A DNA stretch of 64,000 nucleotides from Glycomyces terrestris (GTDB lineage Bacteria; Actinomycetota; Actinomycetes; Mycobacteriales; Micromonosporaceae), in assembly GCF_003933745.1 (NCBI RefSeq), contig NZ_RSEB01000007.1, positions 186,001-250,000 of the forward strand. Reading direction: 5' to 3'. The notes under the pieces are model-generated. The model searched no databases. It was not told the DNA's origin and was given only the letters and a program-made list of their open reading frames with translations. The position numbers and the translations under genes are program-made. This document shows positions 28,687 to 36,199 of this stretch, piece by piece. How positions within the stretch are numbered: the first letter of the stretch is position 1; each line of letters starts with the position of its first letter.

Positions 28687-29655
28687 ATGCTCATCGAGAC
28701 CAAGGGGCTGAAGAAGGTCTTCAAGTCCCGCGGCAAGGAGGTCGAGGCCGTGCGCGGCGTCGACCTCGCCGTGAAGGAGGGGGAGGTCTTCGGCCTCCTC
28801 GGCCCGAACGGCGCCGGCAAGACCACGACGATGCGGATGCTCTCGACCCTCATCGAGCCCACCGAGGGCGAGGCGACGGTGTGCGGCCACGACCTGGCCC
28901 GCGACGCCGCCGGGGTCCGCCGCGACATCGGCTACGTCGGCCAGGCCGGCGGCACCTGGGGCGAAGTGACCGCCCGCGAGGAGCTCGTCATGCAGGGCCG
29001 GCTCTACGGCATGTCGAAGAAGCGGGCGCAGGCGCGCGCCGCCGACGTCCTGGAGTCGTTCCAGCTCAGCGAGTACGCCGACCGCAACGTCAAGACGTAC
29101 TCCGGCGGCCAGAAGCGCCGCCTCGACATCGCGCTCGGCATCATGCACGAGCCGAAGCTGCTGTTCCTGGACGAGCCGACCACGGGCCTCGACCCGCAGT
29201 CGCGCGCCCACATGTGGGACGAGGTGCGGGCCCTGCGCGACCGCGGCACCGCGATCTTCCTGACCACGCACTACCTCGACGAGGCCGACGCCCTGTGCGA
29301 CCGGCTCGCGATCATCGACCACGGCGAGATCGTCGCCGAGGGCACCCCGCTCGCGCTCAAGAAGGAGGTCGCCGGGGACGTCGTCGCCGTCGGCGTCACC
29401 GACCGCGCCGCCGAGGCCCGCGACCTCTTCGACGCCAAGGACTTCGTCCGCGAGGTCGAGGCCGGCGAGCCCGACCCGGCCACCGGCGTCGCCGTCCTGC
29501 GCCTGTACGTCGACGACGGCGCCGCCGCGCTTCCCGAGCTGCTGCGCACCCTCGACGGCGCGTCGATCTCCCCCGCCTCCATCGAGCTGCACCGGCCGAG
29601 CCTCGACGACGTGTTCCTGAAGCAGACCGGCCGGTCCCTGCGAGAGGAGAAGTAA
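28687..29655 (+). CDS. DrrA-like ABC exporter ATP-binding protein
   Basis: The protein has 322 residues. Walker A is GPNGAGKTTT, the Q loop GYVGQAGGTWGEVT, the signature YSGGQKRRLDIA, Walker B LLFLDEPTTGLDP, and the switch TTHYLDEADALCD. The C-terminal 90 residues correspond to the DrrA extension that contacts DrrB. The daunorubicin-resistance type exports hydrophobic drugs or lipids; the substrate here is unknown. The next gene starts directly after its stop. Confidence 0.94.
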   Translation: MLIETKGLKKVFKSRGKEVEAVRGVDLAVKEGEVFGLLGPNGAGKTTTMRMLSTLIEPTEGEATVCGHDLARDAAGVRRDIGYVGQAGGTWGEVTAREELVMQGRLYGMSKKRAQARAADVLESFQLSEYADRNVKTYSGGQKRRLDIALGIMHEPKLLFLDEPTTGLDPQSRAHMWDEVRALRDRGTAIFLTTHYLDEADALCDRLAIIDHGEIVAEGTPLALKKEVAGDVVAVGVTDRAAEARDLFDAKDFVREVEAGEPDPATGVAVLRLYVDDGAAALPELLRTLDGASISPASIELHRPSLDDVFLKQTGRSLREEK

Positions 29656-30417
29656 GTGAAGGTCGTCCGCGACACCTGGCTCGTCTACTCCCGGGCCATG
29701 AAGCTCAACCTGAAGCAGCCGGTGTGGCTCATCGTCATGCTGGTCCAGCCGATCTACTTCCTGTTCCTGTTCGCGCCGCTCCTGGAGCCCATGGACGGCA
29801 TGCCCGGGTTCGAGAACGGCGCGATGGAGACGTTCGTGCCCGGCCTCATCATCATGATGGCGCTCTTCGGGTCCGCGTTCGTCGGCTTCGGCCTCATCGC
29901 CGAGCTCCGCCAGGGCGTCATCGAGCGGATGCGCGTCACCCCGATCAGCCGGGTCGCGCTCATGCTCGGCCGCACGTTCGCCACGGTCAGCACCACGCTG
30001 TTCCAGTCGCTCGCGCTCGTGCTCCTGGCGGCCCTGACCGGGAAGCTCGACATCTACTGGGCCGGCGTCGGGCTGATGCTGCTCATCGTCATGCTCACCG
30101 CGTTCATGCTCGCGGCCCTGTCGCTCGGGCTCGCGATCATCCTCAAGAGCGAGGACGCGATGGGCCCGGTCATCAACACCCTGGTCCAGCCGATCATGCT
30201 CATCTCCGGCATCATGCTGCCGATGATCATGGCCCCGGCGTGGCTCCAGAACGTGGCCGACTTCAACCCGTTCTACTACGCCGTCCAGGCCTCCCGCGAC
30301 CTGTTCGCCGGGAACCTCGGCACCGACTACGTGTGGCAGGCGCCCGTCATCCTCGGCGCCCTCACGATCCTGCTCGTGTGGTGGGCGACCCGCAAGTTCG
30401 CCCGCGCCGTGGCTTGA
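29656..30417 (+). CDS. DrrB-like ABC-2 permease
   Basis: The protein has 253 residues starting at GTG right after the TAA of the ATPase gene. Six membrane segments are seen; the loop IAELRQGVIERMRVTPISR is the conserved ABC-2 motif, and AIILKSEDAMGPVINTLVQP with the following ISGIMLPM is typical of DrrB. Its last 11 codons lie inside a 33-bp sequence repeated exactly at 31616-31648, suggesting that the 3' end was the target of an insertion that rebuilt it. Confidence 0.92.
   Translation: MKVVRDTWLVYSRAMKLNLKQPVWLIVMLVQPIYFLFLFAPLLEPMDGMPGFENGAMETFVPGLIIMMALFGSAFVGFGLIAELRQGVIERMRVTPISRVALMLGRTFATVSTTLFQSLALVLLAALTGKLDIYWAGVGLMLLIVMLTAFMLAALSLGLAIILKSEDAMGPVINTLVQPIMLISGIMLPMIMAPAWLQNVADFNPFYYAVQASRDLFAGNLGTDYVWQAPVILGALTILLVWWATRKFARAVA
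30378..30410 (+). repeat. 33-bp direct repeat, left copy (inside permease 3' end)
   Basis: Identical to 31616-31648; begins GTGGTGGGCGACCCGC. It encodes WWATRKFARAV of the permease. After the repeat this copy reads GGC TTGA, and a second short identity ACACCAGGAAAC follows at 30417-30428. Confidence 0.95.
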
Positions 30418-30427
30418 CACCAGGAAA

Positions 30428-30482
30428 CCAGAAAGCCGGAGGGCCGGACGCGCGAAGCGCGCCCGGCCCTCCGGCTTTCTGG
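30428..30482. terminator. long hairpin between the permease and the immunity gene
   Basis: Arms starting CCAGAAAGCCGGAGGGCCGG (30428) pair with the sequence ending CCGGCTTTCTGG (30482); inner CGCGC/GCGCG closes on a GAA loop. It lies between convergent genes. Confidence 0.85.
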
Positions 30483-30531
30483 CCTAAGTGCGTTCCACCT
30501 GCTATGCCGTAGCCGACGGGTCGGGGACGCT

Positions 30532-31038
30532 CTATGTCGGGTCGCCGCCCGTGACATCGGTCGGAAGCGGTCCCCATTCCACGCCTTCGACCTCGGGGCG
30601 CGCCCCAGTTGCCGTGTAGCTGGCGACGATGGCGTACAGCGTCGTGACCGAGACGCGCGCGAGGTTGCTCGCGATGGGGACCAGCGGCTTGTACGCGGAC
30701 TCGCTGACTGAGAGGTCTCCCGAGACCTCGGTCCCGTCCGAGGCGAGTTCGTTGCCTGGACGCCAGACGACGACCGCGACGCCCTCGGTCTCCGGGTCGC
30801 GGTCGACGCGCGCCTCAAGTTCGCCGAGGCCTGCAATCGGGCCGAGTCCAGGGTCCGAGACGAAGTCCACTTGCAGCGGTGCCTCCGACTTGTCGGTCCC
30901 GTCCGGGCCGATCCACAACCGGCCCGATCGCACGCCCTGCGCGGCGACCATGCGCGTGAGGTCCCGGACGAACTCCTCGGCCTCGGCCGATCCCGCAAGC
31001 GGCTCGTTGTTGATGTCCCACCAGATTCGGAAGCTCAT
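30532..31038 (-). CDS. Imm1-type immunity protein
   Basis: The protein has 168 residues, acidic. Its pattern resembles Imm1, the family that accompanies DddA/SCP1.201-like deaminase toxins: an N-terminal strand MSFRIWWDINNEPL, a central GRLWIGPDG, and VAVVVWRPGNELASDGTEVSG. The ATG at 31038 overlaps the TGA of the toxin's original frame by 4 bases, the usual toxin-immunity coupling. It is intact although the toxin is frameshifted. It would protect against the same deaminase delivered by relatives. The family call is from pattern and neighbour, not a search. Confidence 0.7.
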   Translation of the reverse strand: MSFRIWWDINNEPLAGSAEAEEFVRDLTRMVAAQGVRSGRLWIGPDGTDKSEAPLQVDFVSDPGLGPIAGLGELEARVDRDPETEGVAVVVWRPGNELASDGTEVSGDLSVSESAYKPLVPIASNLARVSVTTLYAIVASYTATGARPEVEGVEWGPLPTDVTGGDPT

Positions 31039-31653
31039 GCGCTTACCGCCGTCCCGTTGCCGTTGTACGTCTTGTAGAACCGCACGCCCGAGCTGTCCCC
31101 CGACGTAGACGGTGAGTCGCGCGCCCTCGGGCAGAATCGCGTCACAGCCCGCCTCGCCCCCGCACGGCTCCTTGTTGATGACCATGGTGACGTCCCGGCT
31201 GCCACCCGCCCGGGTCTCGCCTGCAATGCGGGCCTCCACGTGGTCCATCACCACGGCGTATTTGAACGGAGGCTTCACCCCTTCGCGTGCTTTGGGGTCG
31301 CGGCCGGACTGGAAGTCGACGAGTTCGCTCTCATCACTGGTGAAAGCCACTGCGCGCGCCCGGTCGCCGTCAACCCATACCGGAAGGCGGCCCGCCGCTT
31401 CACGGGCTCGCGGCGGGACGGACCCGCCGCCGCTGGCCGTTGTGCGCGGCGCGGTGGGCGGGGGAGCCCCGCCGCCTCCGGCGGCCCTGACCGGCGGGCC
31501 TCCCGGAGGTGCGACCCCGCCGCTCCCGCCGCCTGCGATCGAAGCGATGTACTCGCCCATCCGGTTGGACCCTGCCTTGAGGGTGGCGAGCGCTTCGGCG
31601 AGCCGTTCGCGGGCCGTGGTGGGCGACCCGCAAGTTCGCCCGCGCCGTCGCAT
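31035..31653 (-). pseudogene. DddA-like (SCP1.201-type) deaminase toxin, frameshifted
   Basis: The deaminase core is clear: His138-Val-Glu140 in VVMDHVEARIAGE, then Cys164 and Cys170 in INKEPCGGEAGCDAILPEG (zinc ligands), and the strand ARLTVYV. Just after this the frame runs into the immunity gene without a stop. Removing one C from the five-C run at 31097-31101 (plus strand) gives VGDSSGVRFYKTYNGNGTAV plus SA and a TGA that overlaps the immunity ATG, so a single-base slip is the simplest explanation. Residues 14-45 resemble the helical end of a longer toxin (ARERLAEALATLKAGSNRMG), followed by a Gly/Pro linker; the first 12 residues are antisense permease sequence, so the 5' end is truncated. 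A sequencing error at the run is possible. Confidence 0.75.
31616..31648 (+). repeat. 33-bp direct repeat, right copy
   Basis: Exact copy of 30378-30410. Read in the permease frame it also gives WWATRKFARAV, then GTC GCA TAA, i.e. Ala and a stop with different codons from the left copy. ACACCAGGAAAC recurs at 31666-31677 and a terminator follows, so this looks like the original permease 3' end or a restored one. Confidence 0.95.
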
Positions 31654-31687
31654 AACCCAAGCGTCACACCAGGAAACACCCGTAAGA

Positions 31688-31726
31688 GCGAGAGGGCCCG
31701 GGCGCGAAGCGCCCGGGCCCTCTCGC
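31688..31726. terminator. hairpin after the right repeat
   Basis: An 18-bp perfect stem (GCGAGAGGGCCCGGGCGC at 31688-31705, partner 31709-31726) closes on GAA. It terminates the GntR gene on the minus strand and could be the ancestral terminator of the permease on the plus strand. Confidence 0.85.
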
Positions 31727-31743
31727 CGTTCGCGGCCGAAAGC

Positions 31744-32484
31744 TCAGATCGTGGCGTGGTATTCGAGTTCGTACGCGCTCGCATCGAGCACCATCTCCGT
31801 GACCTCGACGCACCGGTCCTCGCCGTCGTAGGCGACGCGGGTGATTGCGATGACGGGAGTGCCGCCGGGCAGTTCGAGCGCCTCGGTCTCGGCGGGCAGC
31901 GGCATCCTGGCCCGCAGCCGCTCGGTGAATCTCGCCGGAGCATGCCCGATCTCCGCGAGCCGCGCATACACGCCGCCGGGCCCGGTGTCCGTGTAGACGA
32001 TCGCGGTGGCGCGCACCATCTCAGGCAGGTAGTAGGAATCCGCGAGCTGGACAGGCCGGTCTTCCATGGAGAAGCGCCGCGCTCGGCGGATCATCGGGCT
32101 GCCGGGCTCGATCCGGAACGCATCGGCCACGGCCCGACCGGCTGGAGTCTCGCCGACGGTCAGGTCGATCAGTCTCGTCTGTTTGCCGGAATCGGCGCCT
32201 TGGACTGCTCGCCCCTCTTTCCAGACTTCGAGGCGCATCGGGAAGGACCGCAGATTCGGCTCGAACGTTCTGACGTAGCTGCCGGATCGAGGTTTGGTGA
32301 TGATGAATCCGTCGCTGCGCAGCTGCGCCAGCACTCGGGCCGCGGTACCTCGGTCGATGTTGAACTCATTGCCGATCACCGTCGCGCTGGGCATCCGATC
32401 GCCTGGGGCGTACACGCCGTCGAGGATTCGCTGGCGCAGCGTTTCGGCGGCGCGGGCGCTGGCCGAGTCATGCTTGCCGCTCAT
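31744..32484 (-). CDS. GntR-family regulator with UTRA-like domain (HutC type)
   Basis: The protein has 246 residues. The N-terminal winged helix has LRQRILDGVYAPGDRMPSATV, GTAARVLAQLRSDGFIITKP and GSYVR. The effector domain (residues of about 80-246) shows the UTRA pattern with PMIRRARRF, RPVQLADSYYLP and VIAITRVAYDGEDRCVEVTEMV. Such regulators control mobile-element transfer genes or catabolic operons. It is divergent from two small hypothetical genes and lies beside the toxin cassette, so control of that island is possible. Ligand unknown. Confidence 0.88.
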   Translation of the reverse strand: MSGKHDSASARAAETLRQRILDGVYAPGDRMPSATVIGNEFNIDRGTAARVLAQLRSDGFIITKPRSGSYVRTFEPNLRSFPMRLEVWKEGRAVQGADSGKQTRLIDLTVGETPAGRAVADAFRIEPGSPMIRRARRFSMEDRPVQLADSYYLPEMVRATAIVYTDTGPGGVYARLAEIGHAPARFTERLRARMPLPAETEALELPGGTPVIAITRVAYDGEDRCVEVTEMVLDASAYELEYHATI

Positions 32485-32839
32485 TGATGGCGATTCCTCC
32501 CTGCGCTTCTGGCGCGCTCAGCCTACCGACCACCGACCTGGGGAAATCCCCGCCGTGAGCGAACCAAAATCTGATGCCATCAGAACTTGCTTGAACCCGT
32601 CAAATGTGATCTACTGATGGGGACTTCACTCTGGGTCATGAAACGGCGGCGCTGACTCGCAGACCGCCTGGCCTGGTGGGGGCAGGCGGGATGCCGCCGG
32701 TGATCCGCGCCCGCCCCGAGGTGTACGCCTCGGGGCGGGCGGAACTCGAACTCAATAGGGCCGAACACAGACAGCGGCCCGCCGGGGAAAGCTTGGAACC
32801 TAGACCGGCGGGCCGCGCACTCCACGAGAACGGATTCTC
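32485..32839. other. 355-bp divergent region with two strong hairpins
   Basis: Between the GntR gene and 32840 there are two near-perfect inverted repeats: CGCCCGCCCCGAGG at 32708-32721 with 32728-32741, and GCGGCCCGCCGG at 32775-32786 with 32806-32817. The stretch 32560-32630 is AT-rich. The hairpins may terminate leftward transcription or structure the leader of the 32840 gene; no gene was supported. Confidence 0.5.
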
Positions 32840-33187
32840 ATGGCGCTGATCAGCCTATCGCGCGATGCTGTGCCCGCATGGGCCAAGATCGACCTGCAAC
32901 TGCACCAGCCCTACCGAACCTGGCTCGGCTTCGGCCGCCTGCGCTGCGACTGGTGCGGCGAACGCTGGGGAAGGCACGGCTGCTACTACCGCGAGTCGGC
33001 GGCGCGCCACTTCCTCGACACCGCCTCACCCGCTCAACGGGAAGCAGCCCTGCTCGCGGGCGACATCAGCACCGAGGACTTGCGGCCCCGACGCCGCACC
33101 AGACTCACCGGCGCCCACCGCCGCAGGCCGAGCCCTTTTCCCGCTCCCGCCTTGGTGCCACGACTCTTGGAGCGCGCACATGGCTGA
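32840..33187 (+). CDS. small Cys-containing hypothetical protein
   Basis: The protein has 115 residues. A central segment RLRCDWCGERWGRHGCYYRES has a CxxC pair and a third Cys, which could bind a metal. It is followed by a helix with PAQREAALLAGDISTEDLRP and a basic Pro/Arg-rich tail. No family recognised. It overlaps the next gene by 8 bases and is divergent from the GntR regulator. Confidence 0.5.
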   Translation: MALISLSRDAVPAWAKIDLQLHQPYRTWLGFGRLRCDWCGERWGRHGCYYRESAARHFLDTASPAQREAALLAGDISTEDLRPRRRTRLTGAHRRRPSPFPAPALVPRLLERAHG

Positions 33188-33449
33188 TGACTGGCACCTC
33201 ATCGGCGAGTTCACCCGCGACATCGGCATGGGCGACAGCATCCGGTTCCTCGTGGAGCGGAACACCGAGGATCCCGCCCTGCACGGCATTCGCTGCAATG
33301 AAGGCACCGGCGCCGGTCCGCGGCCCGTCGCGGTCTTCACCGAGCCCGAATCCTGCCCGACGACATGGCGCCCAGCGTGGAAGGGCGACCCCATGAGTCC
33401 CGGCATCGAAGTGGAGGCCAGGGGGATCGCCCGTCGCGGCTGGCAGCGG
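33180..33449 (+). CDS. small hypothetical protein without its own stop codon
   Basis: The start ATG at 33180 overlaps the previous gene. The first 70 residues look real (DWHLIGEFTRDIGMGDSIRF, ALHGIRCNEG, AVFTEPESCPTTWRP), a pattern I recall from short actinobacterial accessory proteins. No stop follows in frame; the frame runs on antisense to the whole dehydrogenase gene. A TGA lies one frame away at 33395-33397, just after WKGDP, so a frameshift or loss of the true 3' end at an island boundary is likely. The end given is the start of the convergent gene. Confidence 0.4.
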
Positions 33450-34742
33450 TTAGAGCGTCTCGACGCCCTCCGTGCCGCGCAGGGCGCCGCGGGTGTCCAG
33501 GACGGGGACGCCGGCCGGGAGGGACTCCGGGGTGTACTCGGAGTGGTTGGTGAGCAGCACGATCAGGTCGGCCTTCGCGGTGGCGAGGTCGGCGACCCGC
33601 TCCACCTCGTGGCCGGCCACGTTCCACGACGTCACGTGCGGGTCGTGGTAGGCGAGCTCCGCGCCCGCCTCGATGAGCTTGCGGCCCACCGGGGTCGCCG
33701 GCGACTCGCGCTGGTCGGCGATGTCCGGCTTGTAGGTCACGCCCAGCAGCAGCACCCGGGCGCGCGAGAGCGCGATGCCCGCGTCGTTCAGCTTCGCCAT
33801 CGCCCGGTTCACCGTGTACTCCGGCATCCGGTTGTTGATCTCCTGCGCCAGCTCCACGAACCGGAACGGGTAGCCGAGCGTCCGCACCTTGTACGACAGG
33901 TAGTTCGGGTCGATCGGGATGCAGTGCCCGCCCACGCCCGGCCCCGGGTAGAACGCCTGGTAGCCGAACGGCTTCGTCTTCGCCAGCCCGATCGCGTCCC
34001 ACAGGTCCACGCCGAGCTCGCGGCAGAACACCGCCATCTCGTTCACCAGCGCGATGTTCACGTGCCGGTACGTGTTCTCGAGGAGCTTCGCCATCTCGGC
34101 CTCGCGCGGGCCCTTGGCCTCCACGATCGTGTCGATGAACCGCGAGTACAGGGCCTTCGCGGCCGCCGTGCACTCGGGGGTGAGGCCGCCGACGACCTTC
34201 GGCGTGTTCACGATCCCGTACACCGGGTTGCCCGGGTCGACCCGCTCCGGCGAGAACGCCAGGCAGAAGTCGACGCCGGCGGTCAGGCCCGACTCCTGCT
34301 CGAGGATCGGCGCGACGACCTCCTCGGTCGTGCCCGGGTAGGTGGTGGACTCCAGGACCACGAGCGCGCCCCGCTGGAGGTGCTGCCCGGCGGCGCGGGA
34401 GGCGCCGATGACGGCGGCGAGGTCGGGCCCGCCCGCCTCGCCCAGCGGCGTCGGCACGCAGATGACGATGGCCTTCGCGCGGGCCTGGACCGCCGGGTCG
34501 GCGGTCGCGGTGTAGCCCTGCTCGAGCATGGTCCGCAGCTCGGCGTCGGAGATGTCGTCGATGTGGCTCGACCCCGCGTTGAGCGCGTCGACGACCGCGC
34601 GGGTGCGGTCGAGGCCGACCACGGTGAGGCCCTTGGCGGTCGCGGCCTGCGCGAGCGGCAGGCCGACGTAGCCCTGACCGACCACGACCAGGTCGACCGG
34701 GGCGCCGGCCTGTCCTTCAGATGCCACGTCGTTAGCAGACAC
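33450..34742 (-). CDS. nucleotide-sugar dehydrogenase (WbpA/UDP-GlcNAc dehydrogenase-like)
   Basis: The protein has 430 residues. It oxidises a UDP-hexose or UDP-HexNAc to the uronic acid with two NAD+. Motifs: VVVGQGYVGLPLAQ (NAD binding), VICVPTPLG, ESTTYPGTTEEVV, AFSPERVDPGN, KLLENTYRHVNIALVNEM with the catalytic Lys region, and PGPGVGGHCIPIDPNYL with the catalytic Cys. The ERVDPGN and GGHCIPIDP forms fit the WbpA-like group more than Ugd. GTG 34742 has AAGGA upstream. It opens the polysaccharide region and is divergent from a glycosyltransferase. Confidence 0.9.
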   Translation of the reverse strand: MSANDVASEGQAGAPVDLVVVGQGYVGLPLAQAATAKGLTVVGLDRTRAVVDALNAGSSHIDDISDAELRTMLEQGYTATADPAVQARAKAIVICVPTPLGEAGGPDLAAVIGASRAAGQHLQRGALVVLESTTYPGTTEEVVAPILEQESGLTAGVDFCLAFSPERVDPGNPVYGIVNTPKVVGGLTPECTAAAKALYSRFIDTIVEAKGPREAEMAKLLENTYRHVNIALVNEMAVFCRELGVDLWDAIGLAKTKPFGYQAFYPGPGVGGHCIPIDPNYLSYKVRTLGYPFRFVELAQEINNRMPEYTVNRAMAKLNDAGIALSRARVLLLGVTYKPDIADQRESPATPVGRKLIEAGAELAYHDPHVTSWNVAGHEVERVADLATAKADLIVLLTNHSEYTPESLPAGVPVLDTRGALRGTEGVETL

Positions 34743-35080
34743 TGTGGAGTCCTTTGCGAATCGGTGGGAAGAGCTGACAGCTCAGACCGAGATTAGCAAT
34801 GGCGAATTCTGCGGACTTGACCAGGGCAAACGTCAATTGCCGTTGTCCGGTCGTTCACTTTTCGGCCACCTGAAATGCGAGCAGACGTCAATTCGAGCGT
34901 TTGTTCACCCGCTGATCGACCAATGTTCACCATTGCCGCGCGGGCGTCCGCGCACCTCGCAGCCGCTCCCCGCGCGCCCGGAAATACGCCGTTCACATGC
35001 GATTTCTCCCGCAACTCGCCGACGCCCGATTCCCATTCTCACCCATGTCCGGACGCCGCCCTGGAGCTACCATCGGGGGC
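34743..35080. other. 338-bp divergent promoter region of the polysaccharide cluster
   Basis: AT-richer than its surroundings. ACGTCAATT occurs twice (34830-34838 and 34885-34893), 55 bp apart, and a related ACGTCAATTG lies at about 25739 upstream of guaB1. On the minus strand these read AATTGACGT and could include -35 elements (TTGACG). No gene was supported. Confidence 0.35.
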
Positions 35081-36199
35081 ATGCCCACATTGAGCATCGT
35101 CATCCCCGTCTACGGCGCCGAGGCGTACCTCGCCGGCTGCCTCCGGACGATCGTCGGCGGGGGAGACCGGCTCGAGGTCGTCGTGGTGGACGACTGCTCG
35201 CCGGACGGCTCGCGCGCCATCGCGGAGCGGTTCGCCGCCGAGGACCCCCGCTTCCGGGTCGTGTCCACCCCGGAGAACGCGGGCTCGGGCCCGGCCCGGA
35301 ACTTCGGCCTGACGCAGGCCAAGGGCGACTACGTGTGGTTCGTGGACGGCGACGACGAGCTCAAGCCCGGCGCCGTCGACCGCGTCATCGCCGCGCTCGA
35401 CGCCTCCGCGCCCCTCGACGTGCTCCTGGTGCAGCACGAGAAGGTCCGCGACACCGGCGTGGTCGAGCCCGGCGAGCTCGCCGACCTCACCGCCGCGTGC
35501 CCGGCCGACCCCGGCGGCTTCACGCTCGCCGAATGGCCCCAGATCGTCGACTACACGCACACCCCGTGGACGAAGGTCTCCCGCCGCGAGTTCCTCACCG
35601 GCATCGACCTCGGCTTCCCCGCCGGCTGGTACACCGACATCCCCTGGACGTACGGCCTGCTGCGCCGCGCCGAGCGGATCGCGGTCGTCACCGAGTCCTG
35701 CTACCAGTGGCGCCAGCGCGCCGGGTCCTCGATCACGCGCACCCGCGACGACCGGCACTTCGACGTGTTCACCCAGTGGCAGCGCGTCTGGGACGACTTC
35801 GAGGACGTCCGGGAGCCGCAGGTCCGGGTCGCCCTGTTCAACCACATGGTGTGGCACCTGCTCGTCGTCATCGGGAACACCGAGCGCGTCGACCCGCGCA
35901 AGCGCCGCGAGTTCTTCCGCCGCACCTCCGCGCTGTACCGCCGCTACCACCCGGGCCCGGACGCGTGGCGCCCCGCCGCGGGGGTCGCGGGCCTGAAGCA
36001 GCGGCTGCTGGCCGCGCGCGCGTACCTCGGGTACGAGGCGCTGCGGCAGGTGTACCGGCTGGCGCGCCGCGTGCGCGGCGGCGGCCCGCAGGGGCCGGCC
36101 GCGCCGCGGGGGTCAGCGGCCGAGGCCGCGCCTGACGGCCCGCCGGAGCAGCCCGCCGGGCCCGGCCTCCCGGCCGCCACCCGCGTCTCGGGCGGCTGA
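35081..36199 (+). CDS. GT2-family glycosyltransferase
   Basis: The protein has 372 residues. The GT-A domain starts LSIVIPVYGAEAYLAGCL, with the nucleotide-binding VVVDDCSPDGS, AGSGPARNFGL and the metal-binding WFVDGDDE. The C-terminal part has a helical region RRRAxxYRRYHPGPDAW-like and a Pro/Ala-rich tail. It resembles CDP-glycerol or teichoic-acid type transferases. ATG 35081 was chosen over an ATG at 34997 because the latter adds residues without family character. Its last 87 bases overlap the convergent next gene. Confidence 0.87.
   Translation: MPTLSIVIPVYGAEAYLAGCLRTIVGGGDRLEVVVVDDCSPDGSRAIAERFAAEDPRFRVVSTPENAGSGPARNFGLTQAKGDYVWFVDGDDELKPGAVDRVIAALDASAPLDVLLVQHEKVRDTGVVEPGELADLTAACPADPGGFTLAEWPQIVDYTHTPWTKVSRREFLTGIDLGFPAGWYTDIPWTYGLLRRAERIAVVTESCYQWRQRAGSSITRTRDDRHFDVFTQWQRVWDDFEDVREPQVRVALFNHMVWHLLVVIGNTERVDPRKRREFFRRTSALYRRYHPGPDAWRPAAGVAGLKQRLLAARAYLGYEALRQVYRLARRVRGGGPQGPAAPRGSAAEAAPDGPPEQPAGPGLPAATRVSGG

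Noticed and set aside
30532..31653. A single 373-residue protein combining toxin and immunity regions
   Set aside because: The fused frame arises only through the extra base in the five-base run; removing it separates the genes with a natural ATGA overlap.
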